A DNA stretch of 64,000 nt from Micromonospora aurantiaca ATCC 27029 (GTDB taxonomy: Bacteria; Actinomycetota; Actinomycetes; Mycobacteriales; Micromonosporaceae). Positions 35,861 to 45,046 of this stretch are shown here, piece by piece. The notes beneath the pieces are model-generated. The model did no database searches. It was not told the origin of the DNA and was given only the letters and a program-made list of their open reading frames with translations. A program made the translations under genes and the position numbers. Position 1 is the stretch's first letter. Each line of letters opens with the position of its first letter. The stretch is from assembly GCF_000145235.1 (NCBI RefSeq), contig NC_014391.1:1922001-1986000 (forward strand), given 5' to 3'.

Positions 35861-36159
35861 GCGATCAGCCCCCTCCCGTGCGCCATGGTGTTGGCGGAAT
35901 CGGACTGTAGGTGACGGCGGTACGAGCTGTACAGCCATCCGTACATCCGCGAGGAGCCGGTCCTCGCGGGGAGGTGAAGGGCTGTGCATACCGCGGGCGG
36001 CACGATCTCCGCGGCATCGGGGGGCGTTGCGGTCGTTGTGTCCTCCGCCCTCACGCAGGAAGGGTCGACGCCCGCCGACCACCTGCAGGGCTGTTAGCCG
36101 AGCCGACCGTCCTGCTCCCGTCGAGTATCGAGGGCTATCGCAGCAGTACTGTGCGCGCC

Positions 36160-36627
36160 ATGATCCGGAAAGCCATGATCGTAATGCCCCTTTGCCTGCT
36201 TCCCCTCACTGCTTGTAGCAGCAACGCCGATAGGCCGGAAGCCGCACTGACCTCGACATCGCCAGCTCCTGCCTCCAGCACGGCGTCGGATGCGGCGGCC
36301 AGCCCGACCGCTCAGGCCGCCAGCGAGGAGGCGAAGCTTCGCCAGGCGGCGGTGGCGTACTCGGACGCCTTCCTCGACGCGAAGCCTACGGTCGGCTACG
36401 AGCTGTTCTCGGCCAGATGCAAGGAACGCGTGACCCTCAGCGAGTTCACCGGCATGCTGGCGGCCGCCAAGCAGATGTACGGCAAGGCGATGCCGATTAA
36501 GACCTTCGAGGCGCAGATCTCAGGCGATCTGGCCCGAGTGACCTACACCTATGACGTGCCTGCCCTGAACCAGAACAAGGAGCCGTGGGTGCGGGAAGAC
36601 GGCAAGTGGAAGCAGGACGACTGCTGA
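36160..36627 (+). CDS. Putative secreted lipoprotein, 155 aa
   Basis: ATG 36160 begins MIRKAMIVMPLCLLPLTACS, a lipoprotein signal with the Cys of LTAC at about residue 19. A Ser/Thr/Ala/Pro linker follows to about residue 55, then a globular domain of about 100 residues (YSDAFLDAKPTVGYELFSAR, then KWKQDDC at the end) resembling small NTF2/SnoaL-like actinobacterial lipoprotein domains. It has no clear link to its neighbours. Confidence 0.75.
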   Translation: MIRKAMIVMPLCLLPLTACSSNADRPEAALTSTSPAPASSTASDAAASPTAQAASEEAKLRQAAVAYSDAFLDAKPTVGYELFSARCKERVTLSEFTGMLAAAKQMYGKAMPIKTFEAQISGDLARVTYTYDVPALNQNKEPWVREDGKWKQDDC

Positions 36628-37131
36628 GCCTTGTATCACGTTCGGCGCGGCGATGGCGGGGGAGCAGACGGACACCGGACCTGTACGAAGGTAAGGGAAG
36701 ACCGGCTGCGCGGCACGGGCGCGCACGAGTCCTGGCAACCATCACGGGCAAGTCGTACACCACTCCAGCGGACGCAACCACAGTTACGGGATCGAGCACG
36801 GGTCGACGGTAGTCGGTTAGAGCCGGCTCCAGGGTGCCAGTAACCTTGCTGCCGCCAACAGCAACGGTGACAGCAACAGGGCCGAACCGTGAGAGCCGAT
36901 ACCGGCTGGCGGCAGATCAACGCTCGACGTCAGAGACCTGCGCGGACGGTGCCGGACGATGCGCCCAGAACTTACAGGCGAGAGGTCGAGGTCGAAGAGT
37001 TCGGCTTACCGAGAAAGCGGGTTGGCTACGTAGACGCAAGGATCATGCCGCCGCCAGGCTGCGGTCGCTGGTGGGTGAGCACCGGCGCGGTCACGGCTCG
37101 CTGTGAATGTCAGCGCGCCGGGCGTGCCGGG
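36628..37131 (+). other. Intergenic stretch without a supported gene
   Basis: Several overlapping frames are open, as expected at this GC content, but none has a ribosome site with coding-like composition. Nothing recognised. Confidence 0.4.
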
Positions 37132-37764
37132 TCATGCGAGTGCTTCGGCGGTGATCTCGGCCGTGGTGAGGGTGGCGTTGGTGGAGGTGAGTTTGCCCAA
37201 TGCGCGGTAGTGGTTGAGTGTGACTGCGGCGGCGGGCCGATAGGACTGAAGGCCGGCGGTGATCCGGTCGGGGTGGTCGTCGACGCGTTGGAACATTTCT
37301 CCTCCGCAGCGTTCGCAGACCTCGGGGCGTAGGGGAGTGGTGAACTCGGTCTGGCAGGTTCTGCCGCAGTCGCGGCAGGTGCGGCGGCCGGCCAGGCGGT
37401 GTAGGACCTCGGTGTCGGGAAGGACGAGGTTGATTGCCCGGTCGAGGGGTGTGCCGAGGTCGGATAACAGGGCGTCGAGTGCCACCGCGGTGATGACGTG
37501 GTTGGGGAAACCGTCGAGGACAAAGCCACTGGCAACGTCAGGCTGGGTGAGGCGGCTACGGATCATGGCCAGAAGCACCCGGTCGGGCACGAGTTCCCCG
37601 GCGTTCATATGCTGTCGGGCCTGAAGCGCCAGCGGGGTGTTCGCTCGAATCTCGGCCTGGGTGATGTTCGCCAGACTGATAGCGGGAACGCCGAGACGCG
37701 CGGCGATGGCGCCGGCGACGGTTTCACGGCCGGAGCCGGGTGGTCCGAGGACAGCCATGCGCAC
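37132..37764 (-). CDS. Adenylate kinase-like protein with altered P-loop
   Basis: This 210-aa protein has adenylate kinase layout: N-terminal MAVLGPPGSGRETVAGAIAA (standard Adk GPPGAGKGT; here Lys becomes Arg and Gly becomes Glu), GFVLDGFPNHVITAVAL (the DGFPR region, with Asn for Arg), and a Zn-type LID with CRDCGRTC and CERCGGE. Loss of the Walker Lys makes ordinary kinase activity doubtful. GTG 37764 is used, two codons before an alternative ATG. A frameshifted paralogue is at 50.6-51.3 kb in the opposite orientation. It is probably not the housekeeping enzyme. Confidence 0.75.
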   Translation of the reverse strand: MRMAVLGPPGSGRETVAGAIAARLGVPAISLANITQAEIRANTPLALQARQHMNAGELVPDRVLLAMIRSRLTQPDVASGFVLDGFPNHVITAVALDALLSDLGTPLDRAINLVLPDTEVLHRLAGRRTCRDCGRTCQTEFTTPLRPEVCERCGGEMFQRVDDHPDRITAGLQSYRPAAAVTLNHYRALGKLTSTNATLTTAEITAEALA

Positions 37765-37885
37765 CCGGACAGCCTATCGGCGCGGCAGCGAACGGCGACG
37801 GGTGTCGGACGGTCATCGCTGGCTGTGGCTGCGGTTCCCTCGTCCGTGCTTGCGCCGAGTCGGAGCCGGCGGCAGACTGGCGGCC

Positions 37886-39370
37886 GTGGTGACTGGTCCT
37901 GCGTGGTCGTCCTCAGGATCAAGGACTTACGCGGGCCGGTTTCCGCTGTCGGTGGAGCGGTTCACCATGAACGTTGTAGATCGGCTTGTCCCCGGGGTCA
38001 CGACGGTTACTCTCAACGCCCGCTACTACGCGCTTCACGGTCTGATCTCCGCGGAGGCGCAGAGACGGGGCCTGGCCCGCAGCGCGGCGCAGAGCCTGTT
38101 GCGCCGGGCTGAGGTCGTCGTTGGGGCGGTGTCGGCGCGTCACTACCGCGGCGCTGGCTCTGTCCACGAGGCGCTGTCCCGACCACATGGATACGACGAG
38201 ATCGTGAGGCGGGCGTCCGACGGCGGCGTGGACGTGGCGGAATTGGCCGCGCCGGGTGTCTACGCCAAGCCGAGTTGGGGTTTTTGGCCGGCGTACCGGG
38301 GCTCCGAGGTTCTGCTCCGAATCGTGACCAGAGCCGATGACATCGGTCCCGGTGACCAGATGAATGCTGGCGCTGTCGCTCAAGGGCTCGGTGACGTGCT
38401 CGACCTGGTCAACAGGCGGACGCTCGACGACGCGACGCTCGACGCCTACGAGTCGCTGTGCGTCTGCCATTCGGCCACTAGCGCGGACGGCGCCTGGCTC
38501 GCTCGACTATTCGCCGCCGCGGAGGCCGAGACGCCCGCGACGCGGGCCGGTGTCCGCCGGCAGACGCTGCGCATGATCGCGCGCGTGATTCAGCTGACAG
38601 AGGTCCGCCGGGTAACCCGGGACGTGTCCCGGTTTCTGGCATACGAGCCGGAGGCGATGAGCGACCCGGTGCTGTCCGCATTGGAGCTGGCCGACGAGTG
38701 GCGGGGCCTCATCCTGCGCAACTACTCCGTCACGGCGTGGCGGAGCCTCTGGGCCTGGCTTGTTAACGGCATCCAAGGGATCACGCCCCGCGCGGAGCTG
38801 GCCGCTCATCTCGCGGACCTGCTCCCCGACAACACCGTGGGAGCGTTCCGGGACGGGCTGCCACGAACCATGGACAGCGTGGGACAGCCGGCGCCCGCCG
38901 AGCACGATCCGGGACTGATGGGCCTGGAGACTCCCGTGCGCGACCTCAGCGTGCTGGCCCTAGGCGGTCGCCGTGTGCGCGAGCTGACCGGTCGGCAGCT
39001 GCACGGCTTCGAGGGACACGAGACGCAGGATCGCTACGAGGAGCTGGCGCCGCGGTGGCTGGCCGACCAGCTTGACCGATGGCACGACAGGCCGCTGCGC
39101 GACTTCGCCCGATGGCTTACCGACACGATGGTCGACCGGTCGCAGCGGCTCGCGCTGGCCAAGGCCCGCCTCGATCCCCGAAAGGGCGTGCTCAAGATTC
39201 CCACTCGGGTGCATCTGCGCGATGACCTGCTGTTCCGCGACTCCGACGAGACCGCGGGTTCCGCCTCGCTGCGGTGGGACCAACTGGCCGGCATCCTCGC
39301 CGGCATGGGCCTGCTCGCCCGCACCGACGAGGTGTGGGAGATCGGTGGCCGGGGAGATCTCATTGCTTGA
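37886..39370 (+). CDS. DUF6361-like protein, first gene of a two-gene putative defence module
   Basis: This protein is about 494 aa. The start is uncertain: adjacent GTG codons at 37886 and 37889 precede a run ending RFPLSVERFTMNVVDRLVPG. A PGVTTVTLNARYYALHGLIS segment resembles the PGTSTIQTRARYFLF-type segment of DUF6361 proteins that I associate with PLD and helicase genes in phage-defence neighbourhoods. It is mostly helical, with no nuclease or NTPase motif. It overlaps the next gene by about 26 bases, so the two are translated together. Confidence 0.6.
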   Translation: MVTGPAWSSSGSRTYAGRFPLSVERFTMNVVDRLVPGVTTVTLNARYYALHGLISAEAQRRGLARSAAQSLLRRAEVVVGAVSARHYRGAGSVHEALSRPHGYDEIVRRASDGGVDVAELAAPGVYAKPSWGFWPAYRGSEVLLRIVTRADDIGPGDQMNAGAVAQGLGDVLDLVNRRTLDDATLDAYESLCVCHSATSADGAWLARLFAAAEAETPATRAGVRRQTLRMIARVIQLTEVRRVTRDVSRFLAYEPEAMSDPVLSALELADEWRGLILRNYSVTAWRSLWAWLVNGIQGITPRAELAAHLADLLPDNTVGAFRDGLPRTMDSVGQPAPAEHDPGLMGLETPVRDLSVLALGGRRVRELTGRQLHGFEGHETQDRYEELAPRWLADQLDRWHDRPLRDFARWLTDTMVDRSQRLALAKARLDPRKGVLKIPTRVHLRDDLLFRDSDETAGSASLRWDQLAGILAGMGLLARTDEVWEIGGRGDLIA

Positions 39371-42098
39371 CCAGCCCTCCGACGTCGTCGTAGGTGACTA
39401 CCAGAACGCCGGCGACGTTGTCACAGTGCCGTCGCCTCTGCCGTACATCTTCGCTGAGGAGAAACAAGCCGACCGGCAGGCCCGGGAGGCCCTGTTCTGC
39501 ACTTTCAACGCAGACCTCGGCTTCTTCGAGCGTGCCGTGCTCGGCGTCACCCAGGCGACCGGCGCCCGCGTTGCGGTCGTCGGTGATCTACGCATGTCCA
39601 ACCCGGACCCGCGCGCCGCCCGAAACGCCGGCACCCGCTACATACACGGGCTTGCCGCCACCCCTACCGGGAGCGCGTTCCACCCCAAGCTCACCGTCAT
39701 CGTGGGGCCCGCGCGAGCGCTGGTGGCCGTCGGCTCGGGCAACCTCTCGGTCGGCGGCTGGCACCTCAACGCCGAAACCTGGACGATCGCCGCCGCAGAT
39801 CGCGACAGATGTCCGCGGCTGGTCCTTGACGCGGCCGAATGGCTGCGCAGCATCGCCCGACTGTGCGCGATCAGCCCGCCCGCCGCCGACGCGATGGGTC
39901 GCACCGCCACCGCCCTCGAGGCGTTCAACGACGGCAAGGTCGTCGACACTGGCCACCGCCTGGTGCACACCTCCGAGGCTCCCATCATCGACCAGCTGCC
40001 TGCCACGCCCGTGGAGTGCCTGCGGCTGTACGCGCCGTTCCACGACGAGCGCGCCGAGGCTATCCAGGATCTGCTGCTGCGGCTGACCCCGGCACGCGTC
40101 ACACTCGCCGTGCAGTCCGGTCACCGGACCGTCGTGCAACCTAAGGCGATAGCCCGTGTGATCGACGATCTCGGCATCGACCTCGAGGTGGTGCAGGACC
40201 AACACCGCTCCTACCGCCACGGCAAGCTCGTCGAAGCCATCGGCGACGACGGCGCTTGCTGGACGCTCACCGGCAGTCCCAACCTCTCCTCGATGGCCCT
40301 GCTCAAGTCCGTCGCCGACGGCGGCAACGTCGAGCTCGGTGTCCTCGCCCAGCCCTCCGCATCGCTGTTTCCCGGCGGCGTACCGATCCGCCTCGACGAG
40401 GTGCCCACCGTGCGGATCAGCGCGACCAGACACGCCGACAAGGCCACCGGGGCCACGCTTCTCGCGGCGACCCGCGCCGTCGATGGATTGCAGGTCACGT
40501 TCGCCCGCCCCACGCCCTTCTCGGCACGGGTGCTGGCCTCCGCAAACACCGACTTCGACACCTGGGCCGACGTCGGCGCCGTTCCCCAAGGCGCCGTCCA
40601 CCACCTAATCGCCGGCATCGACCTGCCCGGCGGATCCCGGGTGCGGACGGTGTGGACCGAGCACGGCGTCCCGCGCGACGGGAACCTTGTGTTCGTAACC
40701 GATCCCGCACGCACGATGCTCCGCCTGGGCGACGAGCCCCGCGGAAGCGCCCAGGGACCGATCGAGCTCCTCGCCGACGCGCGCCTGGCCGAACGGTGGC
40801 TCCACGGGGTCCGCCAACTCGCCGCCGCGCGCGCCAGCATCGCCCTGCCCGCAGTGGGTGGAACCGGCGGCCCCGCCGGCGAGTCGGATACCTCCACCGG
40901 CACGCCGAAGCTCGACACCGATTCCGAGGACTGGCTGCGCTACAGCGACGACGCGAAAAGCCGGCTCGGGGCGGCCATGTTCCACTTCTCCCTCGGCGGT
41001 TTCGCGGCCCTCTCCGCTGCCACCACAACCTATGGCAGCGACCTGCTCCAGCCGACCGACATGCTCAGCGACGAACGCGCCGCCGGGCTCGACGAAGACT
41101 ATGCGAACACCGTTAACGACGACATCGACCCGTTGACCGGGGAGAACGCCGAGGCCGACAGCTCTGGCAGCGCGCACGGCGAGAGCGACCCAGACGACGA
41201 CACCGACGAGCGAGCGCTGCGCGAGCTGCGCCGCATCGGCCACGCTCTGACCCGTGCCGTTCGCAACGACCTCGCCCACCTGCCCGCGGTCGACCGTCTG
41301 GCTGTCGGGACGCTGGTGCTCGTCGGCGTCGAGCTGGGCGCCTGGGAGAGGCCGGACGGCGAACACGGATGGATCAGCGTGCTCGCCAGGGTGGTGGAGA
41401 CACTCGACCTGGACGACGTTCCAGCGGCCATCGAGGCCAACGTCGCGAGCGTAGCTGCCGTCGCTCTCTATCTCATCCGTGACCACCTACCCACGACGGG
41501 CCGCCCCGCCGAGTACCTACGCTACGAGGCAGCCGCTCACCGGGCCGCTCACCTCGTGGTCGCCGCCGACGCCGTTCTCGTGGCCGACCACGCGGAGGCC
41601 ATAAGCAACAGCCGCGGCTTCCCCATCGACCCGGACGACGTCATGCGCACTGTGGCGATGATCGTCGACAACGACCCGATCGCCACCGCCATCGACGTGC
41701 TGGAGGACCACCGGCCGGCCTGGCGGGTACGCCGGCACGCCGACGCCGTACTCCACGTCGACGGCACCTTCACCAACCCGTTCCCCGCAGCGGCCGAAGC
41801 CCTCGACACCATCGACGGCGCCGACGTCGCTGCCGTGTGGGCCACCAGCGCCAACGGCAGATGGGCCATAGCCGCTCGGGCGGCAGAGGAATTGATGCGG
41901 GTCGAGCAGCGCGACGGAGCGGTGCAATGGTGGCACTACCGGCTCACTGCGCTCGGCGGCGCCACCCGCATTGCCCGGGACAATGAATTTGCCAGCCGCA
42001 TGCGCATCCACCACGGCCCGCTCAACAGCCCTTTCCCCGAAGCGCTGACCCTGCTCGCAGACGCCGGCGTCGATGTGGCGGCGGGACCACCTGAGTGA
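39345..42098 (+). CDS. Large phospholipase D-like nuclease protein
   Basis: Two HxK-type PLD motifs lie in the N-terminal third: HPKLTVIVGPARALVAVGSG then NLSVGGW near residues 105-130, and HGKLVEAIGDDGACWTLTGS then PNLSSMAL near residues 290-320. Paired motifs form one active site that cleaves phosphodiesters. The remaining 560 or so residues are of unknown fold, with an acidic linker near residues 600-620. GTG 39345 (GGGAG upstream) gives 917 aa; TTG 39363 (GGGGAGA upstream) is an equal choice. The long upstream open extension shadows the preceding gene and is rejected. Probable effector of a two-gene defence module. Confidence 0.75.
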   Translation: MAGEISLLDQPSDVVVGDYQNAGDVVTVPSPLPYIFAEEKQADRQAREALFCTFNADLGFFERAVLGVTQATGARVAVVGDLRMSNPDPRAARNAGTRYIHGLAATPTGSAFHPKLTVIVGPARALVAVGSGNLSVGGWHLNAETWTIAAADRDRCPRLVLDAAEWLRSIARLCAISPPAADAMGRTATALEAFNDGKVVDTGHRLVHTSEAPIIDQLPATPVECLRLYAPFHDERAEAIQDLLLRLTPARVTLAVQSGHRTVVQPKAIARVIDDLGIDLEVVQDQHRSYRHGKLVEAIGDDGACWTLTGSPNLSSMALLKSVADGGNVELGVLAQPSASLFPGGVPIRLDEVPTVRISATRHADKATGATLLAATRAVDGLQVTFARPTPFSARVLASANTDFDTWADVGAVPQGAVHHLIAGIDLPGGSRVRTVWTEHGVPRDGNLVFVTDPARTMLRLGDEPRGSAQGPIELLADARLAERWLHGVRQLAAARASIALPAVGGTGGPAGESDTSTGTPKLDTDSEDWLRYSDDAKSRLGAAMFHFSLGGFAALSAATTTYGSDLLQPTDMLSDERAAGLDEDYANTVNDDIDPLTGENAEADSSGSAHGESDPDDDTDERALRELRRIGHALTRAVRNDLAHLPAVDRLAVGTLVLVGVELGAWERPDGEHGWISVLARVVETLDLDDVPAAIEANVASVAAVALYLIRDHLPTTGRPAEYLRYEAAAHRAAHLVVAADAVLVADHAEAISNSRGFPIDPDDVMRTVAMIVDNDPIATAIDVLEDHRPAWRVRRHADAVLHVDGTFTNPFPAAAEALDTIDGADVAAVWATSANGRWAIAARAAEELMRVEQRDGAVQWWHYRLTALGGATRIARDNEFASRMRIHHGPLNSPFPEALTLLADAGVDVAAGPPE

Positions 42099-42283
42099 GG
42101 CGATCGTGGGGCGGCCGGTCCCAGTGAGAGGCTAACGCCGGCCCGCGTTGTCAGACGGCGGCAGACCCGATCCGCCGGTCAGCCGCGGGCCCGCCGCCTC
42201 GGTGGGATGATGGTTGTGGCCGGACGGCACGAGCTTGTCGATGTCGCCGAGCAGTTGTTTGACACCGGTGGTTTGCTAGTTGC

Positions 42284-42949
42284 ATGATCGAGCAGACTTC
42301 TCTGCGACAGATATGCACCAAAGAGGACGTTCGACTCCTCGTCGACATACTTAATGATCTCGCTGCCCAGACGTGGCACAAGATTTCGGTCGGACCATCA
42401 CGGGGCCTGGCCTTCGGTGAGGAGTCACTCACTGACCACAACCTGTTCGAGCTGGACCGACTAGGTGCTCCAATCGAGGTCTACAAGTTCGACAAGACCG
42501 AGGAGCCCTACAACGGCGCCGACTTTGAGTGGTGGATAGGAAGCGACACCACGCGCTGGCTCGGGCTGCGATTTCAGGCCAAGAAACTTGACGATGACGG
42601 CGTCTATGCCCAACTCGGCCACTGGGTCAGGGGTCGCCGGCAGTACGACCTGCTGCTGGAGCAGGCCCAGCGGGACAACGTCTGGGCCTTCTACTGCTTC
42701 TATAACGGCTGGTCTGGCTCGTGGCCGAAGGGCGTAACCAACGCCGGCTGCAAGAACCGCCGAACGCCTGCACCATTCGGCGTCGGCGACGGTTCCTGCG
42801 TGCACGCCTACCTCGAGGACTTCGGATGTGCGATTGCGCCTGCGGCCACTGTGGCCCGTCGCCACCAGGGAGAACCCCGAAACGGTCGTCTGGCTCTAGC
42901 CTGGGTGATTCACCGTGATCGCCAAGATGCGCTGTTCGTCGGCGTGTAG
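42284..42949 (+). pseudogene. DUF6615-family nuclease-like gene interrupted by IS1380
   Basis: The frame from ATG 42284 encodes the DUF6615 core: SVGPSRGLAFGEESLTDHNL and YNGADFEWWIGSDTTRWLGL followed by RFQAKKLDDD. The D/E...QAKK arrangement matches a PD-(D/E)xK-type nuclease site. Later segments (VWAFYCFYNGWSG) are family-like. At 42896 the IS1380 element begins, and the last 17 residues are IS-derived. Removing the element and one GGCTC duplication rejoins GRLA to QVAPDPLPRPAR and a stop. Loss of the natural C-terminus makes function uncertain. Confidence 0.75.
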
Positions 42950-44576
42950 ATGAGCGGAAGTGCCTGCCCTGCAAGGGAAACTTGTGATTGCGACATCTAC
43001 AGGTTTCTCTCTGGGGGAGGCACTTCCGAGGTGCAGCTTACGGCGTGGTCGCGGGATCTGCGGGTTACCGCGGGTGGTTCGGGTGTGGTGTCGCACGTCG
43101 GTGCGGCGTTGCTGCGGTTGCTGGCGGATCGGGCCGGGTTGACCGTGGCGTTGTCGGCGGGGCTGGCCCGGGCCGGCTGGTGGCCGGTGCATGATCGGGG
43201 TCGGGTGCTGGTCGACCTCGCGGTGATGATCGCTGACGGTGGGGAAGCGATCGCGGACATCGACGTGCTGCGCCACCAGCAGGAGGTGTTCGGGTCGGTG
43301 GCCTCGGACACCACGGTGTGGCGGGCCCTGGACGAGATCGGCGTGGTGCAGCTGCGGCGCATCGCCAAGGCCCGGGCGAAGGTACGCGCCCGGATGTGGC
43401 AACTGTTCGGCGGCCCACCGGCGGCACGGGCGGCGGGCCGGGACATCGGCACCGGCGTGGTGGTCCTCGATGTGGATTCCACGATCGTGATCGCGCACAG
43501 CGACAAGGAAGGCGCCGCGGCCACCTACAAGCACACCTACGGCTTCCACCCGATCCTGGTCACCTGCGACAACACCGCCGAGCTGCTCGCCATCACGCTG
43601 CGGCCGGGCAACGCCGGCGCGAACACGGCCGCCGATCACCTCGACGTGCTCGCCCAAGCCGTCGCGCAGGTCCCCGCGAAACACCGCCGGCACCTGCTCA
43701 TCCGCGGTGACTCCGCCGCAGCCACCCACGCCGTCCTTGACTGGCTCCACGAGCAGGACAGCAAACGCGGCCGGCGGGTCGAGTACTCCCTCGGCTGGTC
43801 GATCGGCGAACCCGAACGCACCGCCATCACCGCCCTACCCGCCTCGGCGTGGTCGCCGGCGATCAACGCTGATGGCGGTGTGCGTGATGGCGCCGCCGTC
43901 GCCGAACTGACCGGCCTGCTGCCCCTGCCAGGCTGGCCGGCCGGGATGCGGGTCATCGTCCGGCGGGAGCGCCCCCACCCCGGCGCCCAACTGACCCTGT
44001 TCGAGGACCGCGATGGCTGGCGCTACACCGCCTTCGCCACCAACACCCCGGTAGGTGTCTTGCAGTGGTTGGAGGCCCGTCACCGGGCCCACGCCCGCGT
44101 CGAGGACCGGATCCGCTGCGCCAAGGACACCGGCCTGGGGCGGCTACCCTCCCGCGAGTTCGCCATCAACCAGGCCTGGTGCATTGCCGCAGCGATCGCC
44201 GTCGACCTCATCGCGTGGCTGCAGCTCATCGGCCTCGACGGCGACCTGGCCAAGGCCGAACCGAAACGGCTGCGCTACCGGATCCTGCACACCGCCGCCC
44301 GCCTCGTGCACGGCCAACGCCGCCGCACGCTGCGCATCCCGTCCAGGTGGCCCTGGGCCGAACAGATCACCGCCGCGTTCAACCGGATCGCGGCCATCCC
44401 CGACCCCGGCTGACCAACACAGCCGCTGCCCCAACAACCCGGAGGACCCCAGGAGACCACGCCCACCGCCGCGACAGACGGCCCACCACCATGCCCGGAA
44501 CCACACAATATCGATCAACAGCGATCAGGAGCGCCGGGCCGAAGGAGCCGGCGTCAGGCGCGAATCATCGAGGTTA
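42897..44576 (+). mobile_element. IS1380-family insertion sequence with 5-bp target duplication
   Basis: Terminal repeats TAGCCTGGGTGATTC (42897-42911) and, inverted at the right end, TAACCTCGATGATTC match at 12 of 15 bases. They are flanked by a GGCTC direct duplication at 42892-42896 and 44577-44581. Length is 1,680 bp with one transposase gene, typical of IS1380. It landed inside the DUF6615 gene. Confidence 0.9.
43031..44413 (+). CDS. IS1380-family DDE transposase
   Basis: This protein is about 460 aa from GTG 43031, which has GGGGGAGG ten bases upstream; ATG 42950 is an alternative. The catalytic core shows VVLDVDSTIVIAHSDKEGAA (first Asp), KHRRHLLIRGDSAAATHAVL (second Asp) and a RVEDRIRCAKDTGLGRLPSR Glu/Arg region, then WCIAAAIAVDLIAWLQL. 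This pattern matches IS1380 transposases. It appears intact. Confidence 0.9.
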   Translation: MQLTAWSRDLRVTAGGSGVVSHVGAALLRLLADRAGLTVALSAGLARAGWWPVHDRGRVLVDLAVMIADGGEAIADIDVLRHQQEVFGSVASDTTVWRALDEIGVVQLRRIAKARAKVRARMWQLFGGPPAARAAGRDIGTGVVVLDVDSTIVIAHSDKEGAAATYKHTYGFHPILVTCDNTAELLAITLRPGNAGANTAADHLDVLAQAVAQVPAKHRRHLLIRGDSAAATHAVLDWLHEQDSKRGRRVEYSLGWSIGEPERTAITALPASAWSPAINADGGVRDGAAVAELTGLLPLPGWPAGMRVIVRRERPHPGAQLTLFEDRDGWRYTAFATNTPVGVLQWLEARHRAHARVEDRIRCAKDTGLGRLPSREFAINQAWCIAAAIAVDLIAWLQLIGLDGDLAKAEPKRLRYRILHTAARLVHGQRRRTLRIPSRWPWAEQITAAFNRIAAIPDPG

Positions 44577-44581
44577 GGCTC

Positions 44582-45046
44582 AGGTCGCTCCCGATCCGCT
44601 CCCACGGCCCGCTCGTTGACAGGACGTGCTCCCGATTCAGCCGGGGAACCACGTGGTCAGTTTTCAGGCGGAGCCGACACCTTCTCGGATCACGGCTTGC
44701 TACGGCGACTCGTCAGCCTCGACGCACCGCCGGGATGATGATCTCGTCAGGCTCGTGCGCCACCGACACCGCGAGTTTCCTTCAGCGGGCTCGATGTCGC
44801 GCCGATGGCAGGAAGCCCCACAATCAGCTTCGGGACACGGAGTGTGGCCCGCGCGGTGGGTCGCACTGCCAACGGCCAACTGTCTGGCTCTCGCGCGCGT
44901 TGGCGCCGGACGTGATCCGACCGCCGCGCGCTCCCGCACGGCCTGAGCGATAACTAGGTCGATAAGGAGCCGCGGCCTGAATGTGACCGAGGCTCCCGGG
45001 GCTGGGGCGACGGAAAATCGGTGGCGGCGTTGAGAATGCTTGGCCT
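44582..45046 (+). other. Displaced tail of the DUF6615 gene and intergenic DNA
   Basis: The first 50 or so bases after the IS would complete the DUF6615 reading frame (QVAPDPLPRPAR, stop). Beyond that no frame is convincing up to the GTG at 45047. Confidence 0.45.

Noticed and set aside
39072..39344. N-terminal extension of the PLD protein
   Set aside because: Open only because it shadows the preceding gene in another frame; Cys/Pro/Arg-rich and without coding sense.
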